From: Paenibacillus sp. L3-i20
GTDB taxonomy: Bacteria; Bacillota; Bacilli; Paenibacillales; Paenibacillaceae
Length of the DNA stretch: 64,000 nucleotides
NCBI RefSeq assembly: GCF_022180385.2
Contig: NZ_BQME02000001.1
Span: forward strand, 1,368,975-1,432,974
Direction of reading: 5' to 3'
The notes under the pieces are model-generated. The model was given only the letters and a program-made list of their open reading frames with translations. It made no database searches and was not told the DNA's origin. This document shows, in pieces, positions 55,147 to 64,000 of this stretch (position 1 is its first letter; each line of letters begins with the position of its first letter). Position numbers and translations under genes: made by a program.

Positions 55147-55596
55147 TTATTTGGCGCCCCCTTTGGCTGGTGCTCCGATATTGTTATTATCTTCGCGTAC
55201 AAGTGTGTTGTTATCTGTAAGCCAACCTGCATCCTTATACAGATCATCTCTGCTGTAAGTAGCAAGCTCGAAGTGATTCGTCATCACAATCGCCTCGGTA
55301 GGACATACCTCTGTACATAGGTCGCATAGAATACAAATTTCAAAATTAATATCGAACGTATCGATAACCTTGCCCCGTTTCTCTGGATCGGGATTCGGCT
55401 TACCAGTAAGCGTTATACAATCTGTAGGACAAATACGGGCGCATTGATTACATACGATACACAAATCGGGTATGAAGTGCTGAATGCCACGAAATCGGTC
55501 TGGCATTAGGATTGGTTCATCGGGGTATGAGGTCGTCACTTTAGGCGCCGTCAACGATTTAAGCGTCACACCGAGTCCTTGCAACAATCCGTTCAT
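55147..55596 (-). CDS. nuoI: Complex I subunit I (two 4Fe-4S clusters)
   Basis: This is a 149-residue ferredoxin-like subunit on the peripheral arm. Two complete cluster motifs are present: CIVCNQCARICP (C46, C49, C52, C56) and CILCDLCTEVCP (C88, C91, C94, C98). ATG 55596 has GGGAGAG upstream. It links the quinone site to the electron input module, which in this operon is not nuoEFG. Confidence 0.96.
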   Translation of the reverse strand: MNGLLQGLGVTLKSLTAPKVTTSYPDEPILMPDRFRGIQHFIPDLCIVCNQCARICPTDCITLTGKPNPDPEKRGKVIDTFDINFEICILCDLCTEVCPTEAIVMTNHFELATYSRDDLYKDAGWLTDNNTLVREDNNNIGAPAKGGAK

Positions 55597-55615
55597 GTTC
55601 TTCTCTCCCTTATCC

Positions 55616-56629
55616 TCATTTAACGAACAATTCCAAGTAGAGCGCTGTCAAAAATACGTTAAGTAACGCTACAGGCAGAAGTACTTTCCAACCTAAGCTC
55701 ATCAATTGATCTACACGAATACGAGGGAATGATGCTCTTATCCAAAATAATGAAAATACGATAAAAGCAAACTTCAGCAGAAACCAGATAATGCCCGGTA
55801 CAAAATCAAGGAAAGGTGCCGGCGCATGCCATCCACCCAAAAACAGTACCGTAGTTAGCGCCGCAATCGCATACACATACACGTATTCAGCTAACATAAA
55901 AAACGCAAAGCGGAAGCCGCTATATTCGACATGATATCCTGCAACTAACTCCGATTCCGCCTCTGGCAGATCGAAAGGTGTACGATTTAATTCAGATAAC
56001 GCTGCTATATAGAATACAGCAAATCCGACGATTTGAGGGAGGATATTCCAATCCCAGAACCAACCACCAGACTGAGCAGCAACAATATCCCGCAAATTGA
56101 GGCTTCCGCTAAGCAGAATAACACCAACAATAGAAATAACTAGCGGAACCTCATAACTAATCATCTGAGCAGCAGAACGTATGCCTCCAATAAGCGCATA
56201 CTTATTGTTAGATGCCCAGCCACCGAGCACAATAGCTAATGTGGACACGCCAGACAATGCCACATAATAGAGCAAGCCAACATTTAAATCAGCAAAATAT
56301 AAGTTCTGAGTATATGGTATGACGGCTAATACCATAAATGCCGGTATAAAGGCTAATGGCGGAGCGATAATAAACAATAGGCGATCTGCCTTGCTCGGTA
56401 TTGTATCTTCCTTGATCAATAGCTTGAAAATATCTGCAACCGACTGCAGCAAACCTAAAGGTCCTACACGATTCGGTCCAATCCGTAATTGCATCCAACC
56501 GATCACTTTACGTTCGAAATAAATGGCATAAGTAACGAAACCAAGCACAATAAGTAAAAATAAGACGACCCATAGAAACATAATTAGCGCATTGCCCCAC
56601 GTAAGTGGTTCATTTAGCCAAGCTCCCAT
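55616..56629 (-). CDS. nuoH: Complex I subunit H
   Basis: This is a 337-residue membrane subunit that forms the quinone pocket with NuoB and NuoD. Family motifs: ERKVIGWMQLRIGPNRVGP, LNRTPFDLPEAESELVAGYH and IRASFPRIRVDQLMSLGWK. Its ATG overlaps the nuoD stop by one base, so the two are translationally coupled. Confidence 0.96.
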   Translation of the reverse strand: MGAWLNEPLTWGNALIMFLWVVLFLLIVLGFVTYAIYFERKVIGWMQLRIGPNRVGPLGLLQSVADIFKLLIKEDTIPSKADRLLFIIAPPLAFIPAFMVLAVIPYTQNLYFADLNVGLLYYVALSGVSTLAIVLGGWASNNKYALIGGIRSAAQMISYEVPLVISIVGVILLSGSLNLRDIVAAQSGGWFWDWNILPQIVGFAVFYIAALSELNRTPFDLPEAESELVAGYHVEYSGFRFAFFMLAEYVYVYAIAALTTVLFLGGWHAPAPFLDFVPGIIWFLLKFAFIVFSLFWIRASFPRIRVDQLMSLGWKVLLPVALLNVFLTALYLELFVK

Positions 56630-57729
56630 CAGCAGTCCACCTCTCCAACAACGATATCAATGCCTCCCAGTATCGTAATAAGGTTGGTCATCGACTCTCC
56701 AACTAACAATTTAGGCAGTATTTGAAGATTAACGAAGGAGGGTCGTCGAAATTTCAGACGGTAAGGCTCTGCCTTTCCCTTCGAAACGATATGGCAGCCT
56801 ATCTCTCCTCTAGGAGATTCGATCCGTACATACGTTTCACCAGCAGGCGGACGAATGGCTCTTGGCACTTTACCCATTGTTTCACCATCATTCGGGAATT
56901 GTGCTACCGCTTGCTTCAATATACGCAGGCTTTGGCGTATTTCTTCCAGTCTAACTCGATATCGATCGTAGCAATCACCATTCTGACCAACCGGTACATC
57001 GAAATCGAACCGTTCGTAGAGGCTATAAGGCTCCGCTTTACGCAAATCCCAGTTCACGCCTGTACATCTAAGATTCGCACCAGATAAACCGTAATCTATC
57101 GCAGTAGCAGCATCGTATTTTCCTATACCTTTGATCCTTGCCAGAAAAATTTCATTGCCTGTTACAAGTCTGTCATATTCTTGGAGCTTTTGCTCCATAT
57201 ACGGAATAAATTGTTTTACCTTATCCATCCAACCCGGAGGAGCATCCCACTTCACTCCACCTACCCGCATGTAGTTATAGGTTAGTCTTGCTCCAGTTAG
57301 CTCGTTGAATAGATTAATGATAATCTCTCGATCTCGGAAAGCATATAGGAATGGGCTCATCGCCCCAATATCCAAAAGGTAAGTTCCCCACCATACGAGA
57401 TGGCTTGCCACACGTTGAAGCTCCATAACAATCAGCCGCAGAAATTCCGCACGAAGCGGTATTTCCAGACCTATCATTGTTTCTACTGCGTGTACAAGTA
57501 CATAATTATTCGTCATAGCGGACACATAGTCCATACGATCTGTATAAGGAATGATTTGTGTGAAATTAAGATTTTCCGCAATTTTCTCCGTTCCCCTGTG
57601 CAAATAACCCATTACCGGCGTGGCTTCCGTTATGACTTCTCCATCGAGCTTGACTACAATCCGAAATACGCCGTGCGTACTAGGATGCTGCGGACCTACG
57701 TTTAGTAGCAGTTCTTCTGTTCGAATCAC
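56629..57729 (-). CDS. nuoD: Complex I subunit D (49-kDa type)
   Basis: This is a 366-residue quinone-site subunit. Motifs: LLNVGPQHPSTHGVFR, YLHRGTEKIAE, GVNWDLRKAEPYSLYE and the final GGIDIVVGEVDC. The start is GTG 57729, which gives the usual N-terminus and follows GGAGGTG. The longer frame to 57762 overlaps nuoC and lacks a site of its own. It follows the nuoC stop by 8 nt. Confidence 0.95.
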   Translation of the reverse strand: MIRTEELLLNVGPQHPSTHGVFRIVVKLDGEVITEATPVMGYLHRGTEKIAENLNFTQIIPYTDRMDYVSAMTNNYVLVHAVETMIGLEIPLRAEFLRLIVMELQRVASHLVWWGTYLLDIGAMSPFLYAFRDREIIINLFNELTGARLTYNYMRVGGVKWDAPPGWMDKVKQFIPYMEQKLQEYDRLVTGNEIFLARIKGIGKYDAATAIDYGLSGANLRCTGVNWDLRKAEPYSLYERFDFDVPVGQNGDCYDRYRVRLEEIRQSLRILKQAVAQFPNDGETMGKVPRAIRPPAGETYVRIESPRGEIGCHIVSKGKAEPYRLKFRRPSFVNLQILPKLLVGESMTNLITILGGIDIVVGEVDC

Positions 57730-57736
57730 CGGTTGT

Positions 57737-58519
57737 TTACACCTCCGAGTCGAGTGGTTCATAATCTTTGCGAAGCGGGTGGCCTACCCAATCATCCGGC
57801 ATCATAATTCTGCGCAGATCGGGGTGACCGGGAAAATCGATACCTAATAAATCATAAATTTCTCTTTCGTTCCAATTAGCGGTTGACCATATCGGCGTGG
57901 CCGAAGGTACAGATGCTGTTTCGTGGTCTGTTTTTAGCTTGATAGCTACATCCTTTTTGCTATGGATCGATAATAAATGATAGACCACTTCCAAATGTGT
58001 TTCGTAATCTACCCCCGATACGTTGCGCAAATAATTGAAGCCCAACTCATTATGATCTCGCAGCACGTTTGCTGCCTTAGTCCAGTGAGTTCCGCTTAAA
58101 ACGATTGTCGGCATATCCGCATTTAATTCATTAACATAAGACTCAAGCACAGCGTCACTTGCAACCTCATTACCCAATATTCGCACGATAAGCTCAAGAT
58201 CAGGCAGTCTTGCCGATGGAGGCTTCGGCTGCTCAGGTTCTGCTTCTGCCGCCTCAGCTTCAACCTTAGCTTTCGCTGCTAGTCTAGCAGCTTTGGCTTC
58301 AGCTGCTGCCTTTAACTTAGCTTCATGCTCCGGATCTACCGCTGGTGCAGATGCTGGTACAGCCTCTAGTAGCTCACTTGATGCTTCTACCTTCTGCAGT
58401 TGACTCGTTGATGCTTCTGCCTTCAGCGGCTCACTTACTGCTGCTTCTACCTTCTCCGACTCACTTGCTTGTGAGGTTCCTTCTGTCTCCAAGTCTTGCT
58501 TCTTCTCCTCGTCACTCAT
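57737..58519 (-). CDS. nuoC: Complex I subunit C with charged N-terminal extension
   Basis: The 260-residue product has the 30-kDa subunit domain at about 110-260, with [24 protein letters not shown] [29 protein letters not shown]. The first 100 residues are an Ala/Glu/Lys-rich, low-complexity extension ([26 protein letters not shown]) not found in most NuoC proteins. It overlaps nuoB by 4 nt (ATGA). Confidence 0.93.
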   Translation of the reverse strand: MSDEEKKQDLETEGTSQASESEKVEAAVSEPLKAEASTSQLQKVEASSELLEAVPASAPAVDPEHEAKLKAAAEAKAARLAAKAKVEAEAAEAEPEQPKPPSARLPDLELIVRILGNEVASDAVLESYVNELNADMPTIVLSGTHWTKAANVLRDHNELGFNYLRNVSGVDYETHLEVVYHLLSIHSKKDVAIKLKTDHETASVPSATPIWSTANWNEREIYDLLGIDFPGHPDLRRIMMPDDWVGHPLRKDYEPLDSEV

Positions 58520-59034
58520 CGACCGGTCACCCTCTTCCCGGTCTTCGCCTCATAACGTATTTTCTCTTGAAGCTTGTTTATTCCATAAATAAGTGCTGCA
58601 GGATTGGGCGGACAGCCCGGTATGTATACGTCAACCGGTACAATCTGATCGACACCTTTAATGACTGCGTAAGATTTAATATATGGTCCTCCTGCCGTAG
58701 CGCAGGAACCCATAGCAATGACCCATTTCGGCTCTGGCATCTGATCATACAATCGACGAAGCAATGGTCCCATCTTTTTCGTAACCGTGCCTGATACAAT
58801 CATCACATCGGACTGACGGGGCGATGTACGGAACATAACGCCAAATCGGTCCAAATCATAATGCGACGCTCCTGTTCCCATCATCTCGATAGCACAACAT
58901 GCAAGGCCAAAGGTGAGTGGCCATAAGGAATTACTTCGCGCCCAAGCCTTCAATTGCTCTAAAGTTCCCATAAAAACGTTGCGTTCCAGCTCTTTGCGTT
59001 CTTCCAATGTAATCGATTCTAGGTTCAATTCCAT
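58516..59034 (-). CDS. nuoB: Complex I subunit B (cluster N2)
   Basis: This is a 172-residue subunit that holds the terminal 4Fe-4S cluster N2. The four ligands are visible: tandem Cys in LACCAIEM (C46, C47), GSCA (C111) and PGCPPNP (C141). ATG 59034 has GAGGGTG about 5 nt upstream and overlaps the nuoA end by 10 nt; the seven-codon upstream extension is less likely. Confidence 0.96.
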   Translation of the reverse strand: MELNLESITLEERKELERNVFMGTLEQLKAWARSNSLWPLTFGLACCAIEMMGTGASHYDLDRFGVMFRTSPRQSDVMIVSGTVTKKMGPLLRRLYDQMPEPKWVIAMGSCATAGGPYIKSYAVIKGVDQIVPVDVYIPGCPPNPAALIYGINKLQEKIRYEAKTGKRVTGR

Positions 59035-59390
59035 TTCAGCACCCTCTTCTTCCATGCATATAGAAGTCCAATGAGTAGCATTCCCGCAAAAATAATCATT
59101 TCGATAAAAACAAATAGACCGAGCTTATTATACGCGACGGCCCAAGGGTATAAGAAAACGGTTTCCACATCAAAAATGACAAACATTAATGCAAATAAAT
59201 AATAACGAATGTTAAATCTAACCTGACCTTCACCTACCGGCTCGTTGCCGCTTTCGTATGTGCTTTGTTTAATTTCTGTAGGTTTCTTAGGCCTAAGAAG
59301 CTTGCCAACTGTTAATGCAACAACAGGGAGCAGAATACCAAGCACAGCGAATATAGCGACGACAACGTAGTTATTGATGTAGTTTTCCAA
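59025..59390 (-). CDS. nuoA: Complex I subunit A
   Basis: This is a 121-residue, three-helix membrane subunit with the conserved cytoplasmic loop ([21 protein letters not shown]) and the helix [17 protein letters not shown]. The start is TTG 59390 with GGAGG 7 nt upstream. It is the first gene of the nuo operon and is preceded by a predicted promoter. Confidence 0.94.
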   Translation of the reverse strand: MENYINNYVVVAIFAVLGILLPVVALTVGKLLRPKKPTEIKQSTYESGNEPVGEGQVRFNIRYYLFALMFVIFDVETVFLYPWAVAYNKLGLFVFIEMIIFAGMLLIGLLYAWKKRVLKWN

Positions 59391-59915
59391 ACAATCGCCT
59401 CCGTCGTGGAATGGAATGCAGGATGTCTAATCTTGGTCAATTTTTCCTCACAATTATAACAAATGCTTCCACAGCCGTCTATGATGGAGTTGGAGGGTAC
59501 TTTTTGAGGGATCGTCTATCCTATTCATTTTTCACTGCCCATATGTGCCTAAAATAGAAAAGATTCAAAACCAAATCAAAGCATAAATAAAACTTGAAAT
59601 TAACAACACCTCAAACAAATCTTATATTACCAACCATACAAAAAACTCGCTTTTTTTGTTCTAGCGAACCTACTATTGCTTATCCTACAAAGAATCTCAT
59701 TATATTTTTTCTAGCGAATCCATATGACGTTATTGCTGATTCTACAGCCGATACGGAGCACATTTTAATCAAATAGCGAATCTGAGGTTCGTTATAACAT
59801 AAAATGGCTACTTTTCGATGAAAAAAGAGTTATACGATTCGTTAGCGATTTAATCGTTGACTTCCCTTAGCCTAAACGACATCACATCCCTTATTTCCGA
59901 CATCGCCATAGAAAA
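59391..59915. other. Intergenic region with repeated TAGCGAA motifs
   Basis: The 588-nt gap between atpC and nuoA holds the nuo promoter near one end, the atp terminator at the other, and between them several related segments with TAGCGAA (59662-59668, 59712-59718, 59774-59780, and a relative near 59841-59847). Two of them share 'CTAGCGAA...TATTGCT.AT.CTACA' (59658-59690 and 59708-59746). No gene is visible. Confidence 0.6.
59453..59481 (-). promoter_or_regulatory. Putative sigma-A promoter of the nuo operon
   Basis: Minus-strand TAGACG (59476-59481), a 17-nt spacer and TATAAT (59453-59458) with an extended -10 TGT. The -35 is poor but the -10 is perfect. Confidence 0.55.
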
Positions 59916-59952
59916 CACAAAAAACCGTCGATCTCATTAGAGATCGACGGTT
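59916..59952 (-). terminator. Intrinsic terminator of the atp operon
   Basis: A perfect 12-bp stem (59923-59934 with 59941-59952) and a 6-nt loop are followed by TTTTTTGTGTTTTC on the minus strand. Confidence 0.88.
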
Positions 59953-59978
59953 CTTCCGTTACATCATGCTTTAATCAA

Positions 59979-60380
59979 CTAACGCTGCTTCACATTTAGA
60001 CGGTTCATCGCCCGTTGAAGGGAGAGCTCCGCTCTGCGGAAGTCAACTTGGTCTTGTTGCTTAGCAGCAAGACGTTGTTCAGCACGCTGCTTAGCAGCCT
60101 CTGCGCGTTCGATGTTAATGTCATTTGCAAGCTCAGCGCTTTCAGCAAGAATAACAATTTTATCTTTGCGAACTTCGATAAAGCCACCATTAACGGCAAC
60201 GATATCTACGACTCCATCGCGCTTAATCTTTACTGGAGCGATGCGAAGTGGAGTAACAAGCGGAATGTGGTTAGGCAAAATACCTAGCTCACCTTCTACA
60301 CCTACTACACTAACCATGTTCGCAGTCTCTTCGTAAACTTTGCGCTCTGGCGTTACGATTTCTACCAAAAAGGTACTCAT
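59979..60380 (-). CDS. atpC: ATP synthase epsilon subunit
   Basis: This is a 133-residue subunit of the F1 central stalk that can inhibit ATP hydrolysis. The beta-sandwich domain ([48 protein letters not shown]) is followed by the helical hairpin at the C-terminus. ATG 60380 has GGGAGGA upstream. It is the last gene of the operon, followed by a terminator. Confidence 0.96.
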   Translation of the reverse strand: MSTFLVEIVTPERKVYEETANMVSVVGVEGELGILPNHIPLVTPLRIAPVKIKRDGVVDIVAVNGGFIEVRKDKIVILAESAELANDINIERAEAAKQRAEQRLAAKQQDQVDFRRAELSLQRAMNRLNVKQR

Positions 60381-60404
60381 GTGGATTCCTCCCGCCCCTC
60401 GCTA

Positions 60405-61829
<1,425 letters not shown>

Positions 61830-61839
61830 TTATATAAAA

Positions 61840-62700
61840 TTATGATTGTGCGTTTGCTCCAGCAACGATCTCGGAGATCTCTTGAGTGATAGCAGCTTGA
61901 CGTGCCCGGTTGTAGGTAAGCGTCAGTCCGTTAATCATCTTCGTTGCGTTTTTCGTTGCGCTGCCCATTGCTGTCATACGAGCACCGAATTCACTGGCTT
62001 TTCCGTCCAGAACTGCACTGTAAATAAGCGTCTCCGCATACTTAGGCAACAGTACTTCCAATACGCCTTCCGGTGATGGCTCATACTCATAAGCAGATAC
62101 TGCTGTTCCTCCGCTAATTTCATCTAGCGGCAACAGACGAGTTTCAGTAGGGATTTGCGTAATTGCATTTACGAATTGGTTGTAATAGAGATTTAGTTCA
62201 TCATACGAACCTTCTGCGAACATCTTAACTGCAGTCGCTGCTACCGCTTTGATGTCTGCGAATGTCGGAGAATCTACCAAACCGATTACTTCTTCCACGA
62301 TTGGCATATTACGACGACGGAAGAAATCACGACCCTTACGTCCGATGACGAACAGGGCGTATTCATCTGTTGACTTATGCTTTTCTTGGATCGTTTGCGT
62401 TACTTTACGCAAGATGTTGGCGTTGTAACCGCCCGCAAGACCACGATCCGAAGTAATAACGAGGTATCCTGTCTTTTTGATAGGACGCGATTCAAGCATC
62501 GGATGTTTCACATCCTTAGTGCCTGCGGCGATGCTTGCAACTACCTCCTTAAGCTTATCTGCATAAGGTCTTGCTGCAACTGCTGCCTCCTGCGCTCTTC
62601 TGAGCTTGGATGCTGCTACCATCTCCATCGCTTTCGTAATTTGCTTCGTATTTTGTTTACTCTTGATCTCACGTTTTATATCACGCATGCCTTTAGCCAT
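61840..62700 (-). CDS. atpG: ATP synthase gamma subunit
   Basis: This is the 286-residue rotor stalk subunit of F1. It has the N-terminal helix [21 protein letters not shown], the [13 protein letters not shown] motif and the conserved C-terminal [14 protein letters not shown]...[13 protein letters not shown] helix. The length is as usual. It lies about 100 nt after atpA and 30 nt before atpD. Confidence 0.97.
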   Translation of the reverse strand: MAKGMRDIKREIKSKQNTKQITKAMEMVAASKLRRAQEAAVAARPYADKLKEVVASIAAGTKDVKHPMLESRPIKKTGYLVITSDRGLAGGYNANILRKVTQTIQEKHKSTDEYALFVIGRKGRDFFRRRNMPIVEEVIGLVDSPTFADIKAVAATAVKMFAEGSYDELNLYYNQFVNAITQIPTETRLLPLDEISGGTAVSAYEYEPSPEGVLEVLLPKYAETLIYSAVLDGKASEFGARMTAMGSATKNATKMINGLTLTYNRARQAAITQEISEIVAGANAQS

Positions 62701-62803
62701 TCATTTTCACCCGCCTTCGTTTGCTTGAGAAATGTTTCCCGAGCGTAGTAAGGGGCCTACGCCTGTTCTTACGGACGGACGTAGGCATATATTTCAGAGC
62801 CTA

Positions 62804-64000
62804 TTAGGCAAAGCTTTTCTTAAATTTGTTAATTGCATCAACAAGCGCCTTTTCGTTGTCCGCTACAAGATCTTTTGTATCGCGGATCGATGCGCCGATC
62901 TCTGGATGATTGGATTCCAAGAATGCAAGGAATTCTTTCTCAAAACGAGAGATTTTGTCAATAGCGATATCATCAAGATGACCTTTAACCGCTGTGTAGA
63001 TGGACATAACTTGTTTCTCAACAGGCATCGGTTGGTTAGCGCCCTGTTTAAGAATTTCCATCGTACGAGCACCACGGTTAAGACGAGCAAGAGTACCTTT
63101 ATCAAGATCAGAACCAAACTGGGAGAACGCTTGAAGTTCGCGGTAAGCCGCAAGGTCAAGACGAAGTGTACCAGCAACCTTCTTCATCGCTTTAATCTGC
63201 GCAGATCCGCCAACACGGGATACGGAGATACCTACGTTTACTGCCGGGCGTTGGCCCGAGTAGAATAGGTCAGCTTCAAGGAAGATTTGTCCATCTGTGA
63301 TCGAAATTACGTTCGTTGGAATGTAAGCCGATACGTCAGATGCTTGTGTTTCGATAAATGGCAAAGCTGTAATGGAACCGCCGCCAAGTTTGTCGCTAAG
63401 TTTAGCTGCACGCTCTAGCAAACGGGAATGCAGGTAGAAAACGTCACCAGGGTAAGCTTCCCGACCCGGTGGACGGCGAAGCAATAGGGAAAGCTCACGG
63501 TATGCCGCAGCTTGCTTCGACAAGTCATCATAAACAATCAATACATGCTCGCCTTTGTACATGAAGTACTCAGCCATGGAAATACCTGCGTATGGAGCCA
63601 AGAACAACAATGGAGCTGGCTCGGAAGCGCCCGCTGTAACTACGATTGTGTATTCCAAAGCACCGTGACGACGCAATGTTTCTACAACGTTTGCTACTGT
63701 GGATTGCTTCTGTCCTACTGCAACGTAAATACATTTAACGCCTGTACCTTTTTGGTTAATGATTGCATCGATTGCAATCGTTGTTTTTCCTGTTTGACGG
63801 TCACCGATAATAAGCTCACGTTGCCCACGGCCAACTGGTACCATCGCATCGATTGCTTTAATACCCGTTTGCATTGGCTCATGAACCGATTTACGGTCGA
63901 TAACGCCTGGTGCTGGGGATTCAATCGCACGAGTTTGCGTTGTGTTAACAGGTCCTTTGCCGTCTAGCGGCAAACCAAGCGGGTTAACGACGCGTCCAAG
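62804..64000 (-). CDS. atpA: ATP synthase alpha subunit, partial (5' end outside window)
   Basis: This is the C-terminal 398 residues of the non-catalytic F1 subunit. The nucleotide-binding loop GDRQTGKTT and the alpha signature SIS(V)SRVGGSAQ...(seen as [15 protein letters not shown]) are present, and the frame runs open to the window edge ([17 protein letters not shown]). The start codon lies outside. A 100-nt gap to atpG contains a short inverted repeat (GCCTACG...CGTAGGC, about 62757-62788) without a T-tail. Confidence 0.97.
   Translation of the reverse strand, partial: LGRVVNPLGLPLDGKGPVNTTQTRAIESPAPGVIDRKSVHEPMQTGIKAIDAMVPVGRGQRELIIGDRQTGKTTIAIDAIINQKGTGVKCIYVAVGQKQSTVANVVETLRRHGALEYTIVVTAGASEPAPLLFLAPYAGISMAEYFMYKGEHVLIVYDDLSKQAAAYRELSLLLRRPPGREAYPGDVFYLHSRLLERAAKLSDKLGGGSITALPFIETQASDVSAYIPTNVISITDGQIFLEADLFYSGQRPAVNVGISVSRVGGSAQIKAMKKVAGTLRLDLAAYRELQAFSQFGSDLDKGTLARLNRGARTMEILKQGANQPMPVEKQVMSIYTAVKGHLDDIAIDKISRFEKEFLAFLESNHPEIGASIRDTKDLVADNEKALVDAINKFKKSFA

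Noticed and set aside
59594..59776. Plus-strand frame of 60 codons between atpC and nuoA
   Set aside because: It overlaps the degenerate TAGCGAA repeats and has no ribosome site.

Overview
This window looks like a chromosome segment of an endospore-forming, motile Gram-positive bacterium of the family Paenibacillaceae, probably Paenibacillus or a close relative. The signs are sporulation genes (spoIIID, spoIIQ-like, spoIID, an alpha/beta-type SASP), flhO/flhP, degS/degU, several S-layer (SLH) proteins beside a csaB-type wall polymer pyruvylation gene, and a complex I operon without nuoE/F/G. Base composition is moderate, with a few GC-rich islands inside genes. Nearly everything is on the minus strand. 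The plus-strand genes are an LPXTG wall protein and a TetR/MFS pair. No tRNA, rRNA, insertion sequence, CRISPR array or prophage was recognised.

Layout by position. 1-2.3 kb: the N-terminal part of a ComFA-like competence helicase (cut by the window edge) and a small membrane protein of unknown function. 2.5-4.0 kb: an LPXTG wall-anchored protein with 18 tandem PTPTTSTV repeats, convergent with degS-degU (4.1-6.0 kb). 6.0-13.4 kb: an exported phosphodiester glycosidase-domain protein and a large Ig-like/SLH protein. 13.6-15.2 kb: metK and a spore DNA-binding protein. 15.4-18.5 kb: two exported proteins of unknown function. 18.7-25.8 kb: two further large SLH proteins, the first a candidate main S-layer protein with two in-frame, SD-equipped starts. 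26.1-34.5 kb: a surface-polymer block in transcription order pgsA-like, fabZ, phosphosugar mutase, DUF5693 membrane protein, csaB, tagA, tagO. This block plausibly makes and pyruvylates the secondary wall polymer to which the SLH proteins bind.

34.6-36.8 kb: a TetR regulator whose promoter carries its own palindromic operator, followed by a 14-TM efflux pump. 36.9-44.7 kb: the epuA-like gene, flhP, flhO, mbl, spoIIID, spoIIQ-like, spoID-type gene spoIID, and murA, in an order like Bacillus. 45.0-48.6 kb: a DUF1146 protein and a cell-surface subtilisin with SLH repeats. 49.2-59.4 kb: an 11-subunit nuoA-D, H-N operon. 60.0-64.0 kb: atpC, atpD, atpG and the 3' part of atpA.

The points most worth a second look are: the metK leader, where a strong sigma-A-like promoter is followed by an intrinsic terminator but has no room for an S-box; the tandem translation starts of the S-layer gene; the long inverted repeat in the tagO leader; the four hairpin-forming 37-bp repeats in front of flhO; and the GC-rich islands inside comFA, csaB and the subtilisin gene.
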